Part shown: positions 1 to 9,703 of the stretch, piece by piece
Layout of the letters: each line of letters starts with the position of its first letter
Numbering within the stretch: the stretch's first letter is position 1
NCBI GenBank assembly: GCA_018873225.1
Contig: JAEILZ010000008.1
Location: forward strand, 3,286,001-3,350,000
From: [Phialemoniopsis] sp. UDSM-2020
Taxonomy: Eukaryota; Ascomycota; Sordariomycetes; Thyridiales; Thyridiaceae
DNA length: 64,000 bases
Direction: 5' to 3'
Translations under genes and position numbers: made by a program
Notes under the pieces: generated by a model
What the model was told of the DNA's origin: nothing
The model's database searches: none
The model's input: the letters and a program-made list of their open reading frames with translations, nothing else

Positions 1-67
1 CTTTGACATGGATCGCTCTGGATTCGACTGGGATGCATTTACACTTACTTTTGATCTACCGTCCTGA
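1..67 (+). CDS. 3' end of a gene running in from the left edge (partial)
   Basis: From base 2 one frame is open for 21 codons and ends at TGA 65-67. The visible tail is acidic and aromatic (FDMDRSGFDWDAF, then LPS and stop). Such Phe/Trp/Asp-rich tails are common at the C-terminus of fungal Zn2Cys6 regulators, so a regulator is a reasonable guess, but too little is visible to assign a family. The next gene, on the opposite strand, converges on it. Confidence 0.35.
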   Translation, partial: FDMDRSGFDWDAFTLTFDLPS

Positions 68-189
68 ACGACTCTATAATACCCATGAAGAAGAAGTGTC
101 CTTGTAATGTACTGGTCAGAAGGGCATTTCAGTTGATACTGACATATAAGAATTCTGGCCTTATCTCTGTTGAGTGTTCTGTTTTTACT

Positions 190-1125
190 TTATAGATGCT
201 GCGGATAAAAGCGATGTCGATTCGCATTGTACCAACGATAATCGTGAGCAAGAATCACCTCCACTTGCTCGCCGTGATCAGTCTCCATCAAGCGCCGTAT
301 CCTAGCAATGGTCTGCTCGGCGACATCCTTTTGTACATGTGCACATCTGCAGACGCCGTGCATGTCCGTGTAAGTGGCAATGTCTTTCTCCCCAGTAAGA
401 ATTCTCGGGTCGTGACAGGCGTCTCCCCCCAGATAAACCCATCCATTTGCCGATACGCGAGCCAAAATATTGATGTGGCCCTCCATGTGTCCTGGTGCGT
501 CTATGATGTACAATGATCCGTCCCCAAAGTAATCCAAAGCCTGAGGGAATGGGCCAAAAGCTCTCCAGGTGTGGTGAGGCTCTACCCACGCTTCCGACTG
601 TGAGGCGGGGATCAGGCTCGTAGAGGAGGAGGGTGGCAGTTCAATGATTTCATGGCCATCGAAGAGGTCTGCCTCAAACAGTGAACAGTCGTATCCGGCG
701 CTGTCTTCATTGTGCATAGCGTCTAGATTTCCTGCGCCAACGATGTATCGGGCTTTGGGAAACGTCTTTGGCGACCCGATGTGGTCATAGTGGACATGGC
801 TCAGAATCACGGTGTTCACCGTAGCTGGGTCCAATCCTCGCTGCTGCAGGTATTCCGCTGCATCGGTTTTGACTATCCAAGGACACAATTTATCTTTAAT
901 TCGCTTGGCAGTCAGGGGCTGGTAGTCGTCGGGTTGGTGGCGGAGTCCTCCGTCAAACAGGATTCTGGCATCCCGGTGTTCAATAAGGAATGACAATGAC
1001 GGTACTGTAATGCTCTTTCCATCACTTGGCTCGGTGACAAAGAACTTTTCTTGCAAAGTAAGCTCTCCCGCGTCTACAGCGTAGACTCGGACCAATGGCC
1101 CATCACCGGTCACAGGAAGGATCAT
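190..1125 (-). CDS. Metallo-beta-lactamase-fold hydrolase, N-acyl homoserine lactonase-like
   Basis: A 311-residue intronless protein of the metallo-beta-lactamase superfamily. The metal-binding signature HVHYDH is at residues 110-115, followed by a histidine in APGHMEGH, the bridging aspartate in GGDACHD and a late histidine in LAHD. A full two-metal site is therefore visible. The general shape (about 300 residues, SHVHYDHIGS core) matches lactone hydrolases related to bacterial AHL lactonases. In fungi such proteins often open lactones in catabolic or secondary-metabolite clusters. There is no signal peptide, so it is probably cytosolic. ATG at 1123-1125 is the only good start. Its promoter contains a CGGT-N3-ACCG motif that recurs upstream of the SDR at 7081-7968, suggesting co-regulation. 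The substrate is unknown; a gamma-lactone in this cluster is inference. Confidence 0.85.
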   Translation of the reverse strand: MILPVTGDGPLVRVYAVDAGELTLQEKFFVTEPSDGKSITVPSLSFLIEHRDARILFDGGLRHQPDDYQPLTAKRIKDKLCPWIVKTDAAEYLQQRGLDPATVNTVILSHVHYDHIGSPKTFPKARYIVGAGNLDAMHNEDSAGYDCSLFEADLFDGHEIIELPPSSSTSLIPASQSEAWVEPHHTWRAFGPFPQALDYFGDGSLYIIDAPGHMEGHINILARVSANGWVYLGGDACHDPRILTGEKDIATYTDMHGVCRCAHVQKDVAEQTIARIRRLMETDHGEQVEVILAHDYRWYNANRHRFYPQHL

Positions 1126-1875
1126 AGTCGGGATATCCAGTCAACTCAGTCCTAGACAACATCAAAGCTCGACACACATTCGATTGACAGCAGTGATGTT
1201 GCCTTGAATCCCATCGGATGTGGTATGCTCATCAAGTAGAGTCCTTAAATGTCCGCGTCAAATGCTACCCCGCGCGAAACAGATCGGTCGAACCGGCCCG
1301 TCAAACGCCGCGGCCTAGTCGGCCTCTAATCGAGAAATTTAGACACTGCGGGGGCATACACCAAGAAGTGTAATCGAGCGAAGGGGAGTGAGGATGGATG
1401 CTTGTTCGGGATGTCATCCGGGCCAGAGGTGACCGGGTTATCTGGATTGTCCTGTGCCCCAGAACCTAAAGGACTGGGCATTACTCTAAGTGAATCATTG
1501 CTCTTGGATCTACGAAGCTCTGAAGCATTATTTCGGAGGTTCTCCTTAGACAAGATCCCCAATGCTTACATCCAGAGAGCTCTTACACCTGATAATCTCC
1601 GAGGAGAGCCGGTTCATACAGCCATTTTCGAAGCGGTGTTCTTCGCGACGCATTACTAATATCATCAAGGACCGCTCAACTTTGCGATAGAAATATCCGT
1701 GCATAACGATGCGGCCCAACACTTGGCATTGTCTTGAATACACGTCATAATAAGACGGCAAAACCAAAGTCCCATAACCGACGCCGCATATCAGACAGAA
1801 CTTCCAGATCCATGAAGAGGCTGGAAACGCTCTTAATGGCGGGACTTGTCAGAATGGTAACCTTGGCTCCGGTCC
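1126..1875. other. Intergenic region upstream of the lactonase-like gene and downstream of the regulator
   Basis: About 750 bases with no convincing gene; the short ORFs lack family features. The part near 1126-1320 should be the promoter of the minus-strand hydrolase and contains the CGGT-N3-ACCG palindrome listed separately. Confidence 0.5.
1285..1295. promoter_or_regulatory. CGGT-N3-ACCG inverted repeat, candidate Zn2Cys6 operator
   Basis: CGGTCGAACCG is a perfect inverted repeat of CGGT half-sites (CGG-N5-CCG spacing) 160 bp upstream of the hydrolase start codon. The same layout, CGGTCCGACCG, occurs at 8135-8145 upstream of the SDR in the same cluster. Paired CGG half-sites are the usual targets of Zn2Cys6 dimers. 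Binding by the neighbouring regulator is inference. Confidence 0.4.
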
Positions 1876-4087
1876 TCATCCGCCAGGCATCTCGAAATCA
1901 TCCATGAACCCAAACAAAGGATCATACAAGGCGGGATGCTCACTCAAGTTGAGCGGCGGGTATTGACATAAATCGGAGTCTATCGTCAGAGGAGATGTGT
2001 CATCAAACGTTGAATGAATATTTGCCGTTGCTGGAGGATTGTTGATGATTGAAGAGCTGGCCCCCAAACTGGGGTATGTTGCGTCTAGAATGGTGAGCCA
2101 ACGTCTAAATCAAGTGGAGAGACGAGACAAAGTACTCACCGTTGCGGCTCTTTGGAATTGCATTGACCTCCATCAAACGATGGATTCTCTGGATCGCTCT
2201 TGAAGCGCACGGGCTGGACTGAGACAGGTCCATCAGCATGCAGAGCGTGAGATCAAGCAGTCCGCGGGCATTTTCCTGGCTGTTGCTGCCCATTGCTTTG
2301 CTTGTGTCAATACTGGCCGCATCCCGAACGTGTATTGAACACGCCACGTAACATGCGTAGCTAGCAAGGTAAGGCGCCCCACGTAATGTATAAGCCATCT
2401 TCCAAGCATGCATCATCGCAGATATCCTTCTAGCGGCGGTTATGCATTTCTGCCAGGACTCGGCGGACTGCACATGACTGCAGCGGTGGCACCCGCCCGA
2501 GATGAACGGCCTATGGAGCAGAATGATCAGAGCCTGGTAGGTTGTGTTGATCAGGATGATATTGGGAGCCACCGTCTGCGCACAGACTGATGCCATATCT
2601 CCACTCGATAGTGCCGGTTCAAAGACTAGATATTGAGGCAAGTTGGTCCGCCACAAGGACAAGGCCTCGTCCATCCGTTGGAGCTTTGACTCCATTGCTA
2701 CCAATCTTGCCCCAGCAACGTAGAAACGGCTGACGATCTTTGTCATGAGTTTCGAAAGTTCGCAAAGCCTCTGAAAACAAGATACAGAGTGAGTGGGTGT
2801 CGGATCTCGAGACGGCGTCCACTCCTTTGTGAACAAGTCTTTCGGGTCGGTGTAGAGTGTCCAGGGCTCGTGCTCTTCGAATGTGTCCAGAAAGTCGCTC
2901 GAGACATATGCGTCCCGCAACTGGATGGTAACTGGTCTCCCCAAGTACAAGCTTTGTAGCTTGTCAATGATGAATGCACCCCAGAAGACACGTCGACGTA
3001 TTTCGATGTCTTCTGCACTTAGGCCAGGACGGGTGCAATCAAGGTGCAAGCCGAGATCAAATACCATTCGAATCGCTAGACCGGTATAATTCCAAGATTT
3101 GGACACATCGCCGCGGGAGAGGAATGTTGCTCCGAGCAATAGCAAGCCAACCACAGTTGGGATGGAAGACTTGTCGAACAAGAACTCTTGGACAAGAAGC
3201 TCTTCGCAGCGACGCAGAAAACGGTTTCCGGATGTCTTTGGATCGTCGGGGTTGTCTCTGACCTCGGACCGATTTGAGAACTTGCTCGCGGACGCAAATA
3301 TGGCATTGGAGAGGAACCTCGACCAGTAGGGCCCGCCAGATATGAGATCTCGGGTGTATGCGGGGCGGTATGTTAGCAGAAACGTATGATGTTGGCGATT
3401 CCAGTGCAGATCGAGCAGATGGACTGCGAGATCTATGGGCGCGCCATCGATGTCATGTAGCTGGTGGATACGAATCTCATGCTGTCTCTGGAGGGTTGCG
3501 TTGACGAATAGCTGATTAGCCCGAATCTGCCGTGACACCTGTTCTGCAGGGTCAGATTGGATTGGATTGTGAAGGGCTGATGTTGGGCCCAAGGCATTGA
3601 CTTCTCCTTGGTCGTCCATAGAAAGGTATTGAGTGACTTCGCCATCGGCAAGAAGGTTATCGTCATCTTCGTCATCTTCCTCCACGCATAGTTCTTCGTC
3701 TTGCGACTGTGACATTGGCCTATCACTGCCCAGCCTCGACTGTGATCGATGCGGTGGAGAAGCTGAGGCGAACCCCAATGGGCTTGGGTTCAGTTCAGGC
3801 AAATCTCCCAGAACCTTGACGGATTCACCACTGATCTCAAATAACGATAGGACATTGGCTCGAAGGTGCTCTGGGGATTGTTTGAGCGAGATCAGGAGAG
3901 CCTCAAGAGCCCGAGATCGTCTTTCCGCGGCGGTAACGAGGGCTTTGGAAGGGCGCGGTTTTGGAGGAAGATCGAGATATTTGCAGGGCCGGGAGTGCGC
4001 ATGGCATGCCTTACAAGCTGGTCTTGTCATGTCGCATTTTGTCTTGCCAGCTCTACATGGCTGACAAGCCCGAGGCCGAGACGTCAT
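1876..4087 (-). CDS. Zn2Cys6 transcription factor with fungal-specific regulatory domain, probable cluster regulator
   Basis: Two exons: 2140-4087, then 1876-2084 after a 55-nt intron (2085-2139, GTGAGT...TAG), giving about 718 residues. The N-terminal binuclear zinc cluster has cysteines at 8, 11, 18, 25, 28 and 35 (CX2CX6CX6CX2CX6C). An acidic Glu/Asp stretch lies near residues 130-150. The fungal-specific transcription factor domain starts around WNRQHHTFLLTYRPAYTRD and includes the typical RRRVFWGAF-IDK segment. The C-terminus is acidic and hydrophobic, as expected for an activation region. It is the only regulator in the left 17 kb, beside the lactonase-like hydrolase and the TcuA-like dehydrogenase, so pathway-specific control of that cluster is the natural inference. 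The effector is unknown. Confidence 0.9.
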
Positions 4088-5119
4088 GAAGGCTGTCGAT
4101 GTACTCTCTGTCTCACTTGGGAATGCCGTGACGATGCCAATGCCTGTTTGGTTGGCTATGGTGTGCTCTTCAGGATGATTGATTCCTTAGTATGGACATC
4201 GAACAGACATCCGCTGTTCCGCTCTTGACGAGAAGTCGGAGACAATGAGAGGCCCATCGTTGCGAGCATGGTGCAGGCAGGGTGGAGCATCAGATTAAGC
4301 TAACTTAGCCCTCAAAGCTATCCCCCGCAATCTAGCCTAGGAAAGCCTAGATAGCATTGCAGCCAGCCCTCCTTCTCCAGCTGCGACAAGAGGTCCTGGA
4401 CCCAGAACGTGAACTTGGTCCTGGCAAACACACTTGGAGACGCACATTCAAAGCCGGCCAGTAACGGATGCATCGGAATGTGTATGTCGCATATGCAACA
4501 TGACAACTCTGAACGGCTGACATCATCTAACTCTGCTGAGGCCACAAAGATCCATCCATCTTCAAGTATAGCTGACGGCTTTGTGCACATCTCGTCCGCT
4601 GATGAGACTTCCATGTGACATTGGTTTCACGACATATATGTCGAGCTGATACTTTCCAGCAGAAGAGATGAGGGGAAGCGATGATGGCGCCAACTTCGAC
4701 ACATGATTCGTGGGCTGTCTCGGTCCGAGCAATGTGGAGTCTGGGCGCCTCGCGTCCTAGTGACATCTCTCAGCTGGCCGGTAGTCAAGTTCTACTTCTA
4801 CTTTGATTGCTGTGGTCTCAAGGTAAAGCCTTCGCCGGCTTGTGACAAGCCGGCCGCGGACGGCCAAGTCGATGCCGTTCGCCGTCAAAGGTCTCTTATG
4901 TTGATGTGCATACATGACTTGTACTTGTGAAGGTGGCATATAATAGCCTTGATCATGGCGAATGACATTGTATCATGTTGAGACTAACCCAAACTATCCT
5001 CACCCTCAAACTTGCAGTCCTGTTCGAATCTGAACTCTTTAACAGCGACTTTCTTCCCGGTTGGCAAACAGAAGCATCAAAAGCATTCGCTGGCAACCCG
5101 GCTGTGGCAATTTACAAAT
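4088..5119. promoter_or_regulatory. Divergent promoter between the regulator and the TcuA-like dehydrogenase
   Basis: About 1 kb with no supportable gene. It separates two divergent genes, so it should carry both promoters. The clearest element is the 21-bp palindrome at 4834-4854. A CGG half-site region (TCGGTCCGAG, about 4719-4728) resembles one side of the CGGT-N3-ACCG motif seen elsewhere in the cluster. Confidence 0.55.
4834..4854. promoter_or_regulatory. Perfect 21-bp palindrome with CGG-N11-CCG spacing
   Basis: Arms GCCGGCTTGT and ACAAGCCGGC are exact reverse complements around a single central G. Inside them CGG and CCG are separated by 11 bases, the spacing recognised by Gal4-type Zn2Cys6 dimers. 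It lies about 265 bp upstream of the dehydrogenase ATG and 750 bp from the regulator ATG. It is a strong candidate operator for the adjacent regulator; the binding partner is inferred. Confidence 0.55.
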
Positions 5120-6670
5120 ATGAAGACGATCAACGATTTCGACGTGATTGTAGTGGGTGGAGGAAACGCTGCCCTAGTAGCTGCACTCAGCGCAGCAGAG
5201 TCTGGGGCAAAGGTTGCAGTACTTGAAGCTGCTAACCGGGCTGAACGAGGAGGCAACAGTCGTTTTGCAGGTGCCATCTTCCGCATCCCCCACAAAGGCA
5301 TGCAAGACATCACACCCCTCTTGTGTGACGAGGCCCTCCATCAAGCCGACAAGGTCAATCTGGGCCCGTATACTCCTGAAGAGTATACCAAGGAGCTACT
5401 CGATGTCACCAACGGACGAGCCGATCTTTCGCTATTCGATGTTGTTCTAGAGAGATCTTACGAGACCTGCAAGTGGATGAAGGAGACCTGCGGCGTCCAC
5501 TGGCAACTTTCTCTCAACAAGTTCTTCAATGAGGACAAGATCGCCTCAGTCAAAGGCAAGCTCGATATACCAGCTGGGGTCGGTATGATGGTTCGCAACC
5601 AAGGCGTCGGCTTGATGAGCGACCTATGGTCCGCCACGGAACAGTCGCCGAATATCACCGTATTCTACGATAGCCCAGCCATGGATCTTGTGAGGGACGG
5701 AAACATCACTTGCGGAGTCCTGTGTCGGCAAGCTGAGTCGGACATACAATTCAACGGGCAAGTGATCCTAGCCTGCGGTGGTTTCGAAGCCAACCCTCGC
5801 CTACGGCGCCAGTATCTTGGAGAGGGTTGGGATCTGGTCATTGTGCGTGGCACGCGATTCAACACTGGAACAATGCTAGAGAAGGCTCTTGCCGTCGGCG
5901 CCCAGGCAGTTGGACACTGGGGAGGTGCGCACGCCTCTCCGCAAGATGCGGATGCCCCACGTGTTGGAGATCTACGCGTGACGGATAAGATGTCCCGGTA
6001 CTCATACCCGTTCGGCATCAGCGTAAACCTGCACGGAAAGCGGTTCATGGACGAAGGCGAGGCTCATTTTGGCCTGACCTACGCCAAGACTGGCAAGATC
6101 ATATCCGCCCAACCCGAGGCCAAGGCTTTCCAGATCTTTGACCAGAAAGCCGCCAACCTTCTGGAGCCACGCTATTCAACAGGTACAGCTGTCGTAGCCG
6201 ACACTCTGGAAGAGCTCGGTACCAAGCTTGGGATTGATGTCCAGCAGTTTATGAAGACCTGCAACGAATACAACGCTGCCTGCAACCCCACCAACCCCTT
6301 CGACCCTTTGAAACTCGACGGTAACTCGACGGGGAACCGACTTGCCATTCCCAAGTCTAACTGGGCTCTGCCTCTCGACTCAGCTCCATTCTTCGCCTAC
6401 AAATGCACCGTGGGTATCACCTTCACCTATGGAGGCATCAAGACAACCACCTCGGCTCAAGCTGTGGACAACGAGGGCCGCGAAATGCCTGGTCTGTGGG
6501 TCGTCGGCGAGATGCAGGGAGGTCTGTTCTATCATAACTATCCCGGCGGTGCAGGTCTAGTTCGGGGGGCAGTATTCGGCAAGATTGCCGGGACAGAGGC
6601 AGCGAGAAGAGCCTTACTGAATCGTGCTGGAAAGTCCACCATGAAGTTACCATCTAGAGCGATGCTATAA
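5120..6670 (+). CDS. FAD-dependent tricarballylate dehydrogenase-like flavoprotein (TcuA/fumarate reductase family)
   Basis: Intronless, 516 residues from the ATG at 5120. The longer frame from 5012 adds 36 residues in front of the dinucleotide-binding fold and is less likely. The N-terminus carries the FAD Rossmann motif (GGGNAAL, residues 13-19), then ERGGNSRF, the CGGFEAN and RGTRFNTG segments, DEGE, GITFTYGG, and the C-terminal PGLWVVGEM FAD motif. These follow the order in bacterial TcuA, which oxidises tricarballylate to cis-aconitate, within the fumarate reductase/succinate dehydrogenase flavoprotein superfamily. No membrane segment or cytochrome domain is present, so the electron acceptor is unknown. 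It neighbours a PrpF-type isomerase and a mitochondrial tricarboxylate carrier, which supports a C6 tricarboxylate substrate. A 3-ketosteroid dehydrogenase-like role is a weaker alternative. Confidence 0.85.
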   Translation: MKTINDFDVIVVGGGNAALVAALSAAESGAKVAVLEAANRAERGGNSRFAGAIFRIPHKGMQDITPLLCDEALHQADKVNLGPYTPEEYTKELLDVTNGRADLSLFDVVLERSYETCKWMKETCGVHWQLSLNKFFNEDKIASVKGKLDIPAGVGMMVRNQGVGLMSDLWSATEQSPNITVFYDSPAMDLVRDGNITCGVLCRQAESDIQFNGQVILACGGFEANPRLRRQYLGEGWDLVIVRGTRFNTGTMLEKALAVGAQAVGHWGGAHASPQDADAPRVGDLRVTDKMSRYSYPFGISVNLHGKRFMDEGEAHFGLTYAKTGKIISAQPEAKAFQIFDQKAANLLEPRYSTGTAVVADTLEELGTKLGIDVQQFMKTCNEYNAACNPTNPFDPLKLDGNSTGNRLAIPKSNWALPLDSAPFFAYKCTVGITFTYGGIKTTTSAQAVDNEGREMPGLWVVGEMQGGLFYHNYPGGAGLVRGAVFGKIAGTEAARRALLNRAGKSTMKLPSRAML

Positions 6671-7080
6671 TGGGCTGACATGAGACCAAGCAGAGCTAAG
6701 AGCATGTCCTGAGGAGAAAAGAAACCCATAAAATCCCTGCCCCTTTTATAGTTAGTCCTTTTTTGATAGACCTTACACAAAACTTCACACACAAATAACA
6801 AGCACGTGTAAATGTGACGTAGTCAATTTCCCAAGGAGTGACTAACAAAACCTATTGCACTGCCAATTTTTCCGACGGCGGACGTCTCTACATGCGTCTG
6901 ACTTTTCTGTTTATCTAGACTGAGAGTTGTCACAACGTGCTTCGAAGACAGAGTTCATGTTTATTGCATTTACTGGACAGTGTGCTCTCATAGAGCAGCT
7001 CGCTTCCGCCTGACGGGGATATATGGAACCATTGTATTTCTTCATATTGGATTATGCATAACTACCCAAGATTTAGTCGT
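6671..7080. other. Convergent 3' region
   Basis: About 410 bases between the 3' ends of the TcuA-like gene and the SDR. It is AT-rich with no gene or repeat that I can support; it presumably holds both polyadenylation regions. Confidence 0.4.
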
Positions 7081-7968
7081 TCAGTCTTCCCACTTCTTGC
7101 CCCTTTCGCCGGCTAGCACTGTTCGGAGATGTGAGATGTCAGGCTCGGGTCGAGGGCTAGGGTCGTATTTTCCTGCCTGCTTGTCCCATCCATCCTCAAC
7201 CACTCTCTCCTCCGAGATAGTCTTGAGAACACATGTGCCACCACTGTACTCCTTGTCCTCGACCATCCTCAGCATTGTTTCCGCTACCGCCTTTGGTGGC
7301 ATGAGCTTCCGTTCCGTGTACCTGGTGGCTTCGGCAACATGATCGTCCCGGCCCTCCCACAAGTTACTCTTGACAGTTCCCGGGAGAACACACACAACGC
7401 GAATCCCTTCGTCTCGGTCGGCCTGGCCTAGTGACTTGGCGAATCCAACCACTGCATGCTTGCTCGAGGCGTAGAGTGGCGCGAAGTAGTTGCCGCGGAT
7501 TCCAGCGGAAGAAGAAACAAGACACACGACCCCTTTCTTGTTCTCGGATAGCAGTGCTCGCATTGCTAGGCGAGTCAGCTTCAGAGGATGGTTGACATTG
7601 ATGCGATAAGTTTTGTAGTCATCCTCCTCGGTGTCATCCCAGAAGTTGGACCAAGAGGGGTCCAGAACGCCAGCAACCGGCGCATAAACGTCGGGCACCT
7701 CGCCAAATGCTTCAATGGCAGCCGTGATCAGATCCCGCATCGACTGTCGCGATGTCACATCGCAGACTCGAAATACAATTTGAGATGACTGCTGCTGCGA
7801 GATGAATGATTCCGCGTCCGGGGTGAGCCTGAGATCACCAATGGCAACTCTGGCACCCTTCTCCAAGCATAGCTGCGCAAATGCAAAGCCTATGCCGCTA
7901 CCTCCCCCTGTGACGAGCACAATCTTGCCCTGAACAGGGAAATCTCCGACAGGTCCGTACGATGTCAT
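7081..7968 (-). CDS. Short-chain dehydrogenase/reductase (classical SDR)
   Basis: Intronless, 295 residues. The nucleotide-binding motif TGGGSGIG is near residue 20, a segment PVAGVLD stands where NNAG usually lies, and the catalytic serine region VSSSAGIRG and the YASSK active-site pair follow in the expected order. The length and C-terminal extension resemble 15-hydroxyprostaglandin dehydrogenase-like fungal SDRs, which oxidise secondary alcohols with NAD(P). The start ATG at 7966-7968 gives a short leader before the Rossmann fold. It converges on the TcuA-like gene and is followed by the PrpF-like gene on the same strand. Its promoter holds a CGGT-N3-ACCG motif shared with the lactonase-like gene. 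The substrate is unknown; a hydroxy-acid of the cluster pathway is inference. Confidence 0.9.
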   Translation of the reverse strand: MTSYGPVGDFPVQGKIVLVTGGGSGIGFAFAQLCLEKGARVAIGDLRLTPDAESFISQQQSSQIVFRVCDVTSRQSMRDLITAAIEAFGEVPDVYAPVAGVLDPSWSNFWDDTEEDDYKTYRINVNHPLKLTRLAMRALLSENKKGVVCLVSSSAGIRGNYFAPLYASSKHAVVGFAKSLGQADRDEGIRVVCVLPGTVKSNLWEGRDDHVAEATRYTERKLMPPKAVAETMLRMVEDKEYSGGTCVLKTISEERVVEDGWDKQAGKYDPSPRPEPDISHLRTVLAGERGKKWED

Positions 7969-8494
7969 GACTGCTTAGAGCTCTGATGATTTGCATCGAT
8001 ATCGAGCCTACGTGAACAATGCAACCATTGGGATTTATGATGTGCGGTTTCCCAGGTGCTGCTGATCAGCGGGCGGGGCTTGCCGACTTGCAGTTGTGGC
8101 TCATCCCGTTAGGGCCATTCAGCACGGCGTGTCTCGGTCCGACCGTCAGTAACCGGGCGTACGGCGAGGGGGCGAGATCAAGATCACCGGCCGTGCTCGG
8201 AGACTCAACGACCGAACACTCCGTTGTTGAACATACAATGCGTAAGAGGAAAATCGCACAATAGCGAACGCCTGCAGATTCAAGCTTTCTTACTCTATGG
8301 GCTATGTATCGACAATCCACTTCGCATTTACTCAGTCATCATGCAAGAGATAAAAAAAAAGTGTGTATGTTCATTTTGCAATGACTGGCATGTGGTAGGC
8401 AAAGTAGAACGCGACTATCTTGGTGAAGGCAGTGTATCAAATTACAATAGAACCTCATATCCAGTGAAGTGTTCGTCAATAGTTATATCATCAT
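7969..8494. promoter_or_regulatory. SDR promoter and 3' region of the PrpF-like gene
   Basis: About 526 bases without a gene. The left part is the upstream region of the minus-strand SDR and is rich in CGG triplets, including the motif at 8135-8145. The right part beyond about 8300 is AT-rich and looks like the 3' untranslated region of the next gene. Confidence 0.45.
8135..8145. promoter_or_regulatory. CGGT-N3-ACCG inverted repeat upstream of the SDR
   Basis: CGGTCCGACCG has the same half-sites and spacing as CGGTCGAACCG at 1285-1295, and each is preceded by T. It lies 167 bp upstream of the SDR ATG, a distance very similar to the 160 bp at the lactonase-like gene. It is a candidate shared operator. 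Confidence 0.4.
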
Positions 8495-9703
8495 CTAGAG
8501 AAATGTAGTCCCGTCGCCGTTCCCCCAGTACACCTCGCCCTTCATCAAAGGTCTCGCCGTCCGATGCAGCACTCCTCTCTCCACGTCTCCGTCTTTCATT
8601 TCAGCCCCAACTTCGAGGACGCCACTAGGATGGCCAATGGAAATGGCGTCACCCAAAGCCGTCGTGCCTTGATGCGACAGTGTATATGGTATGCTACCCG
8701 GGATGTTGCATGCTACACCTAGGTTTAGTGCAATTGTAAGCGGTATTGCTTTGTGGCATCGCCCCATTGACAAGACCCTCGCGGTCAAATGTACCGGCTT
8801 GTCTGCTGGAGCCTGCTGTGATGGTGTTGATACCAGCACCATCTTCGGTATACTGTCGACCACAGGTTTTAAGCCCATCATCAATGAGCCCTGCTTGCGA
8901 ATTTCTTCCAGTAGCATCATCAATGCTTTGTCATTATCGATATCTTCTGGTCGAATATCTCCGGTAATCCCGACATCAGACGCGGAAACGATGACGGCCG
9001 GATTTCCCACGTCAACCAACGAGGCCAAGATGCTTAGCGGTCTGTTTTGCACCGATTGGGGTAGCAGTGCTTCGGATAGATTGATCACGTCGACCGGTCT
9101 TCCTGTCGGAAGCGTTGACCCAGTCTTGGAGCCACCAGGTTTCAGGAATGACAACGTGATTCGTGACCCAGTTCCCGGAACGCCGTCGATAGCATAGCTT
9201 CCGTACGGTTGAAAGCGATATTTGGTGCCTGCTTCTGTTTCCTGCATCACTGAAAAGGTCGTATGGATGATCTTGTTCGTATTGGTATTGTTGACTCTCA
9301 CCGTCATTGTGAGCTGTCCGTCTGGTTGTTTCTCCGGGATAAGCTGGTCTAGCATGCCCTCATCGAGTGCAAAAGGACCCACGGCGGAAGTCATGTTGCC
9401 ACAAGTGCCGGCCATGTCCATCTGGCCGTCAGCAACCCCCATTTGTATGAATGTGTAATCCAAATCCGAGCCCTTCTTCGTAGGTTTGTCAATCACGCAG
9501 ATCTTGCTCAAGGACGAGATGCCGCCGCCCATTCCATTGAGTTGACGCTGATAGGGGTCAGGAGATCCAATTGCTCCTGCCAGAATTGGTTGCCAGTCCT
9601 TTTCATCTTTTGGAAGATGCCGGCGATGAACCATCAAAGCTTTTGAGGTCCCTCCCCGAAAGAAAACCGCTGGTAGTGTCAAAGAATGACACCGGACAAC
9701 CAT
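8495..9703 (-). CDS. PrpF/DUF453-family isomerase (aconitate delta-isomerase or 4-oxalomesaconate tautomerase type)
   Basis: About 402 residues, intronless, from the ATG at 9703 in the good context ACAATGG; the frame continues upstream but without an ATG. The family hallmarks are visible: VFFRGGTSKALM near the N-terminus, NGMGGGISSLSK, and GTCGNMTSAVGPFA, whose cysteine belongs to the active-site region of the diaminopimelate-epimerase-like fold. Known members shift double bonds in unsaturated tri- or dicarboxylates: PrpF (2-methylaconitate), GalD (oxalomesaconate), Mii (methylitaconate) and Ustilago Adi1 (cis- to trans-aconitate). With a TcuA-like dehydrogenase and a mitochondrial tricarboxylate carrier nearby, an aconitate-like substrate is most likely, by inference. 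No gallate-ring-cleavage enzyme is present to support a GalD role. Confidence 0.9.
   Translation of the reverse strand: MVVRCHSLTLPAVFFRGGTSKALMVHRRHLPKDEKDWQPILAGAIGSPDPYQRQLNGMGGGISSLSKICVIDKPTKKGSDLDYTFIQMGVADGQMDMAGTCGNMTSAVGPFALDEGMLDQLIPEKQPDGQLTMTVRVNNTNTNKIIHTTFSVMQETEAGTKYRFQPYGSYAIDGVPGTGSRITLSFLKPGGSKTGSTLPTGRPVDVINLSEALLPQSVQNRPLSILASLVDVGNPAVIVSASDVGITGDIRPEDIDNDKALMMLLEEIRKQGSLMMGLKPVVDSIPKMVLVSTPSQQAPADKPVHLTARVLSMGRCHKAIPLTIALNLGVACNIPGSIPYTLSHQGTTALGDAISIGHPSGVLEVGAEMKDGDVERGVLHRTARPLMKGEVYWGNGDGTTFL

Noticed and set aside
5012..5119. Upstream in-frame extension of the TcuA-like flavoprotein (36 residues)
   Set aside because: The extension has no family similarity or clear targeting features. 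The ATG at 5120 places the FAD motif at the usual distance from the N-terminus.
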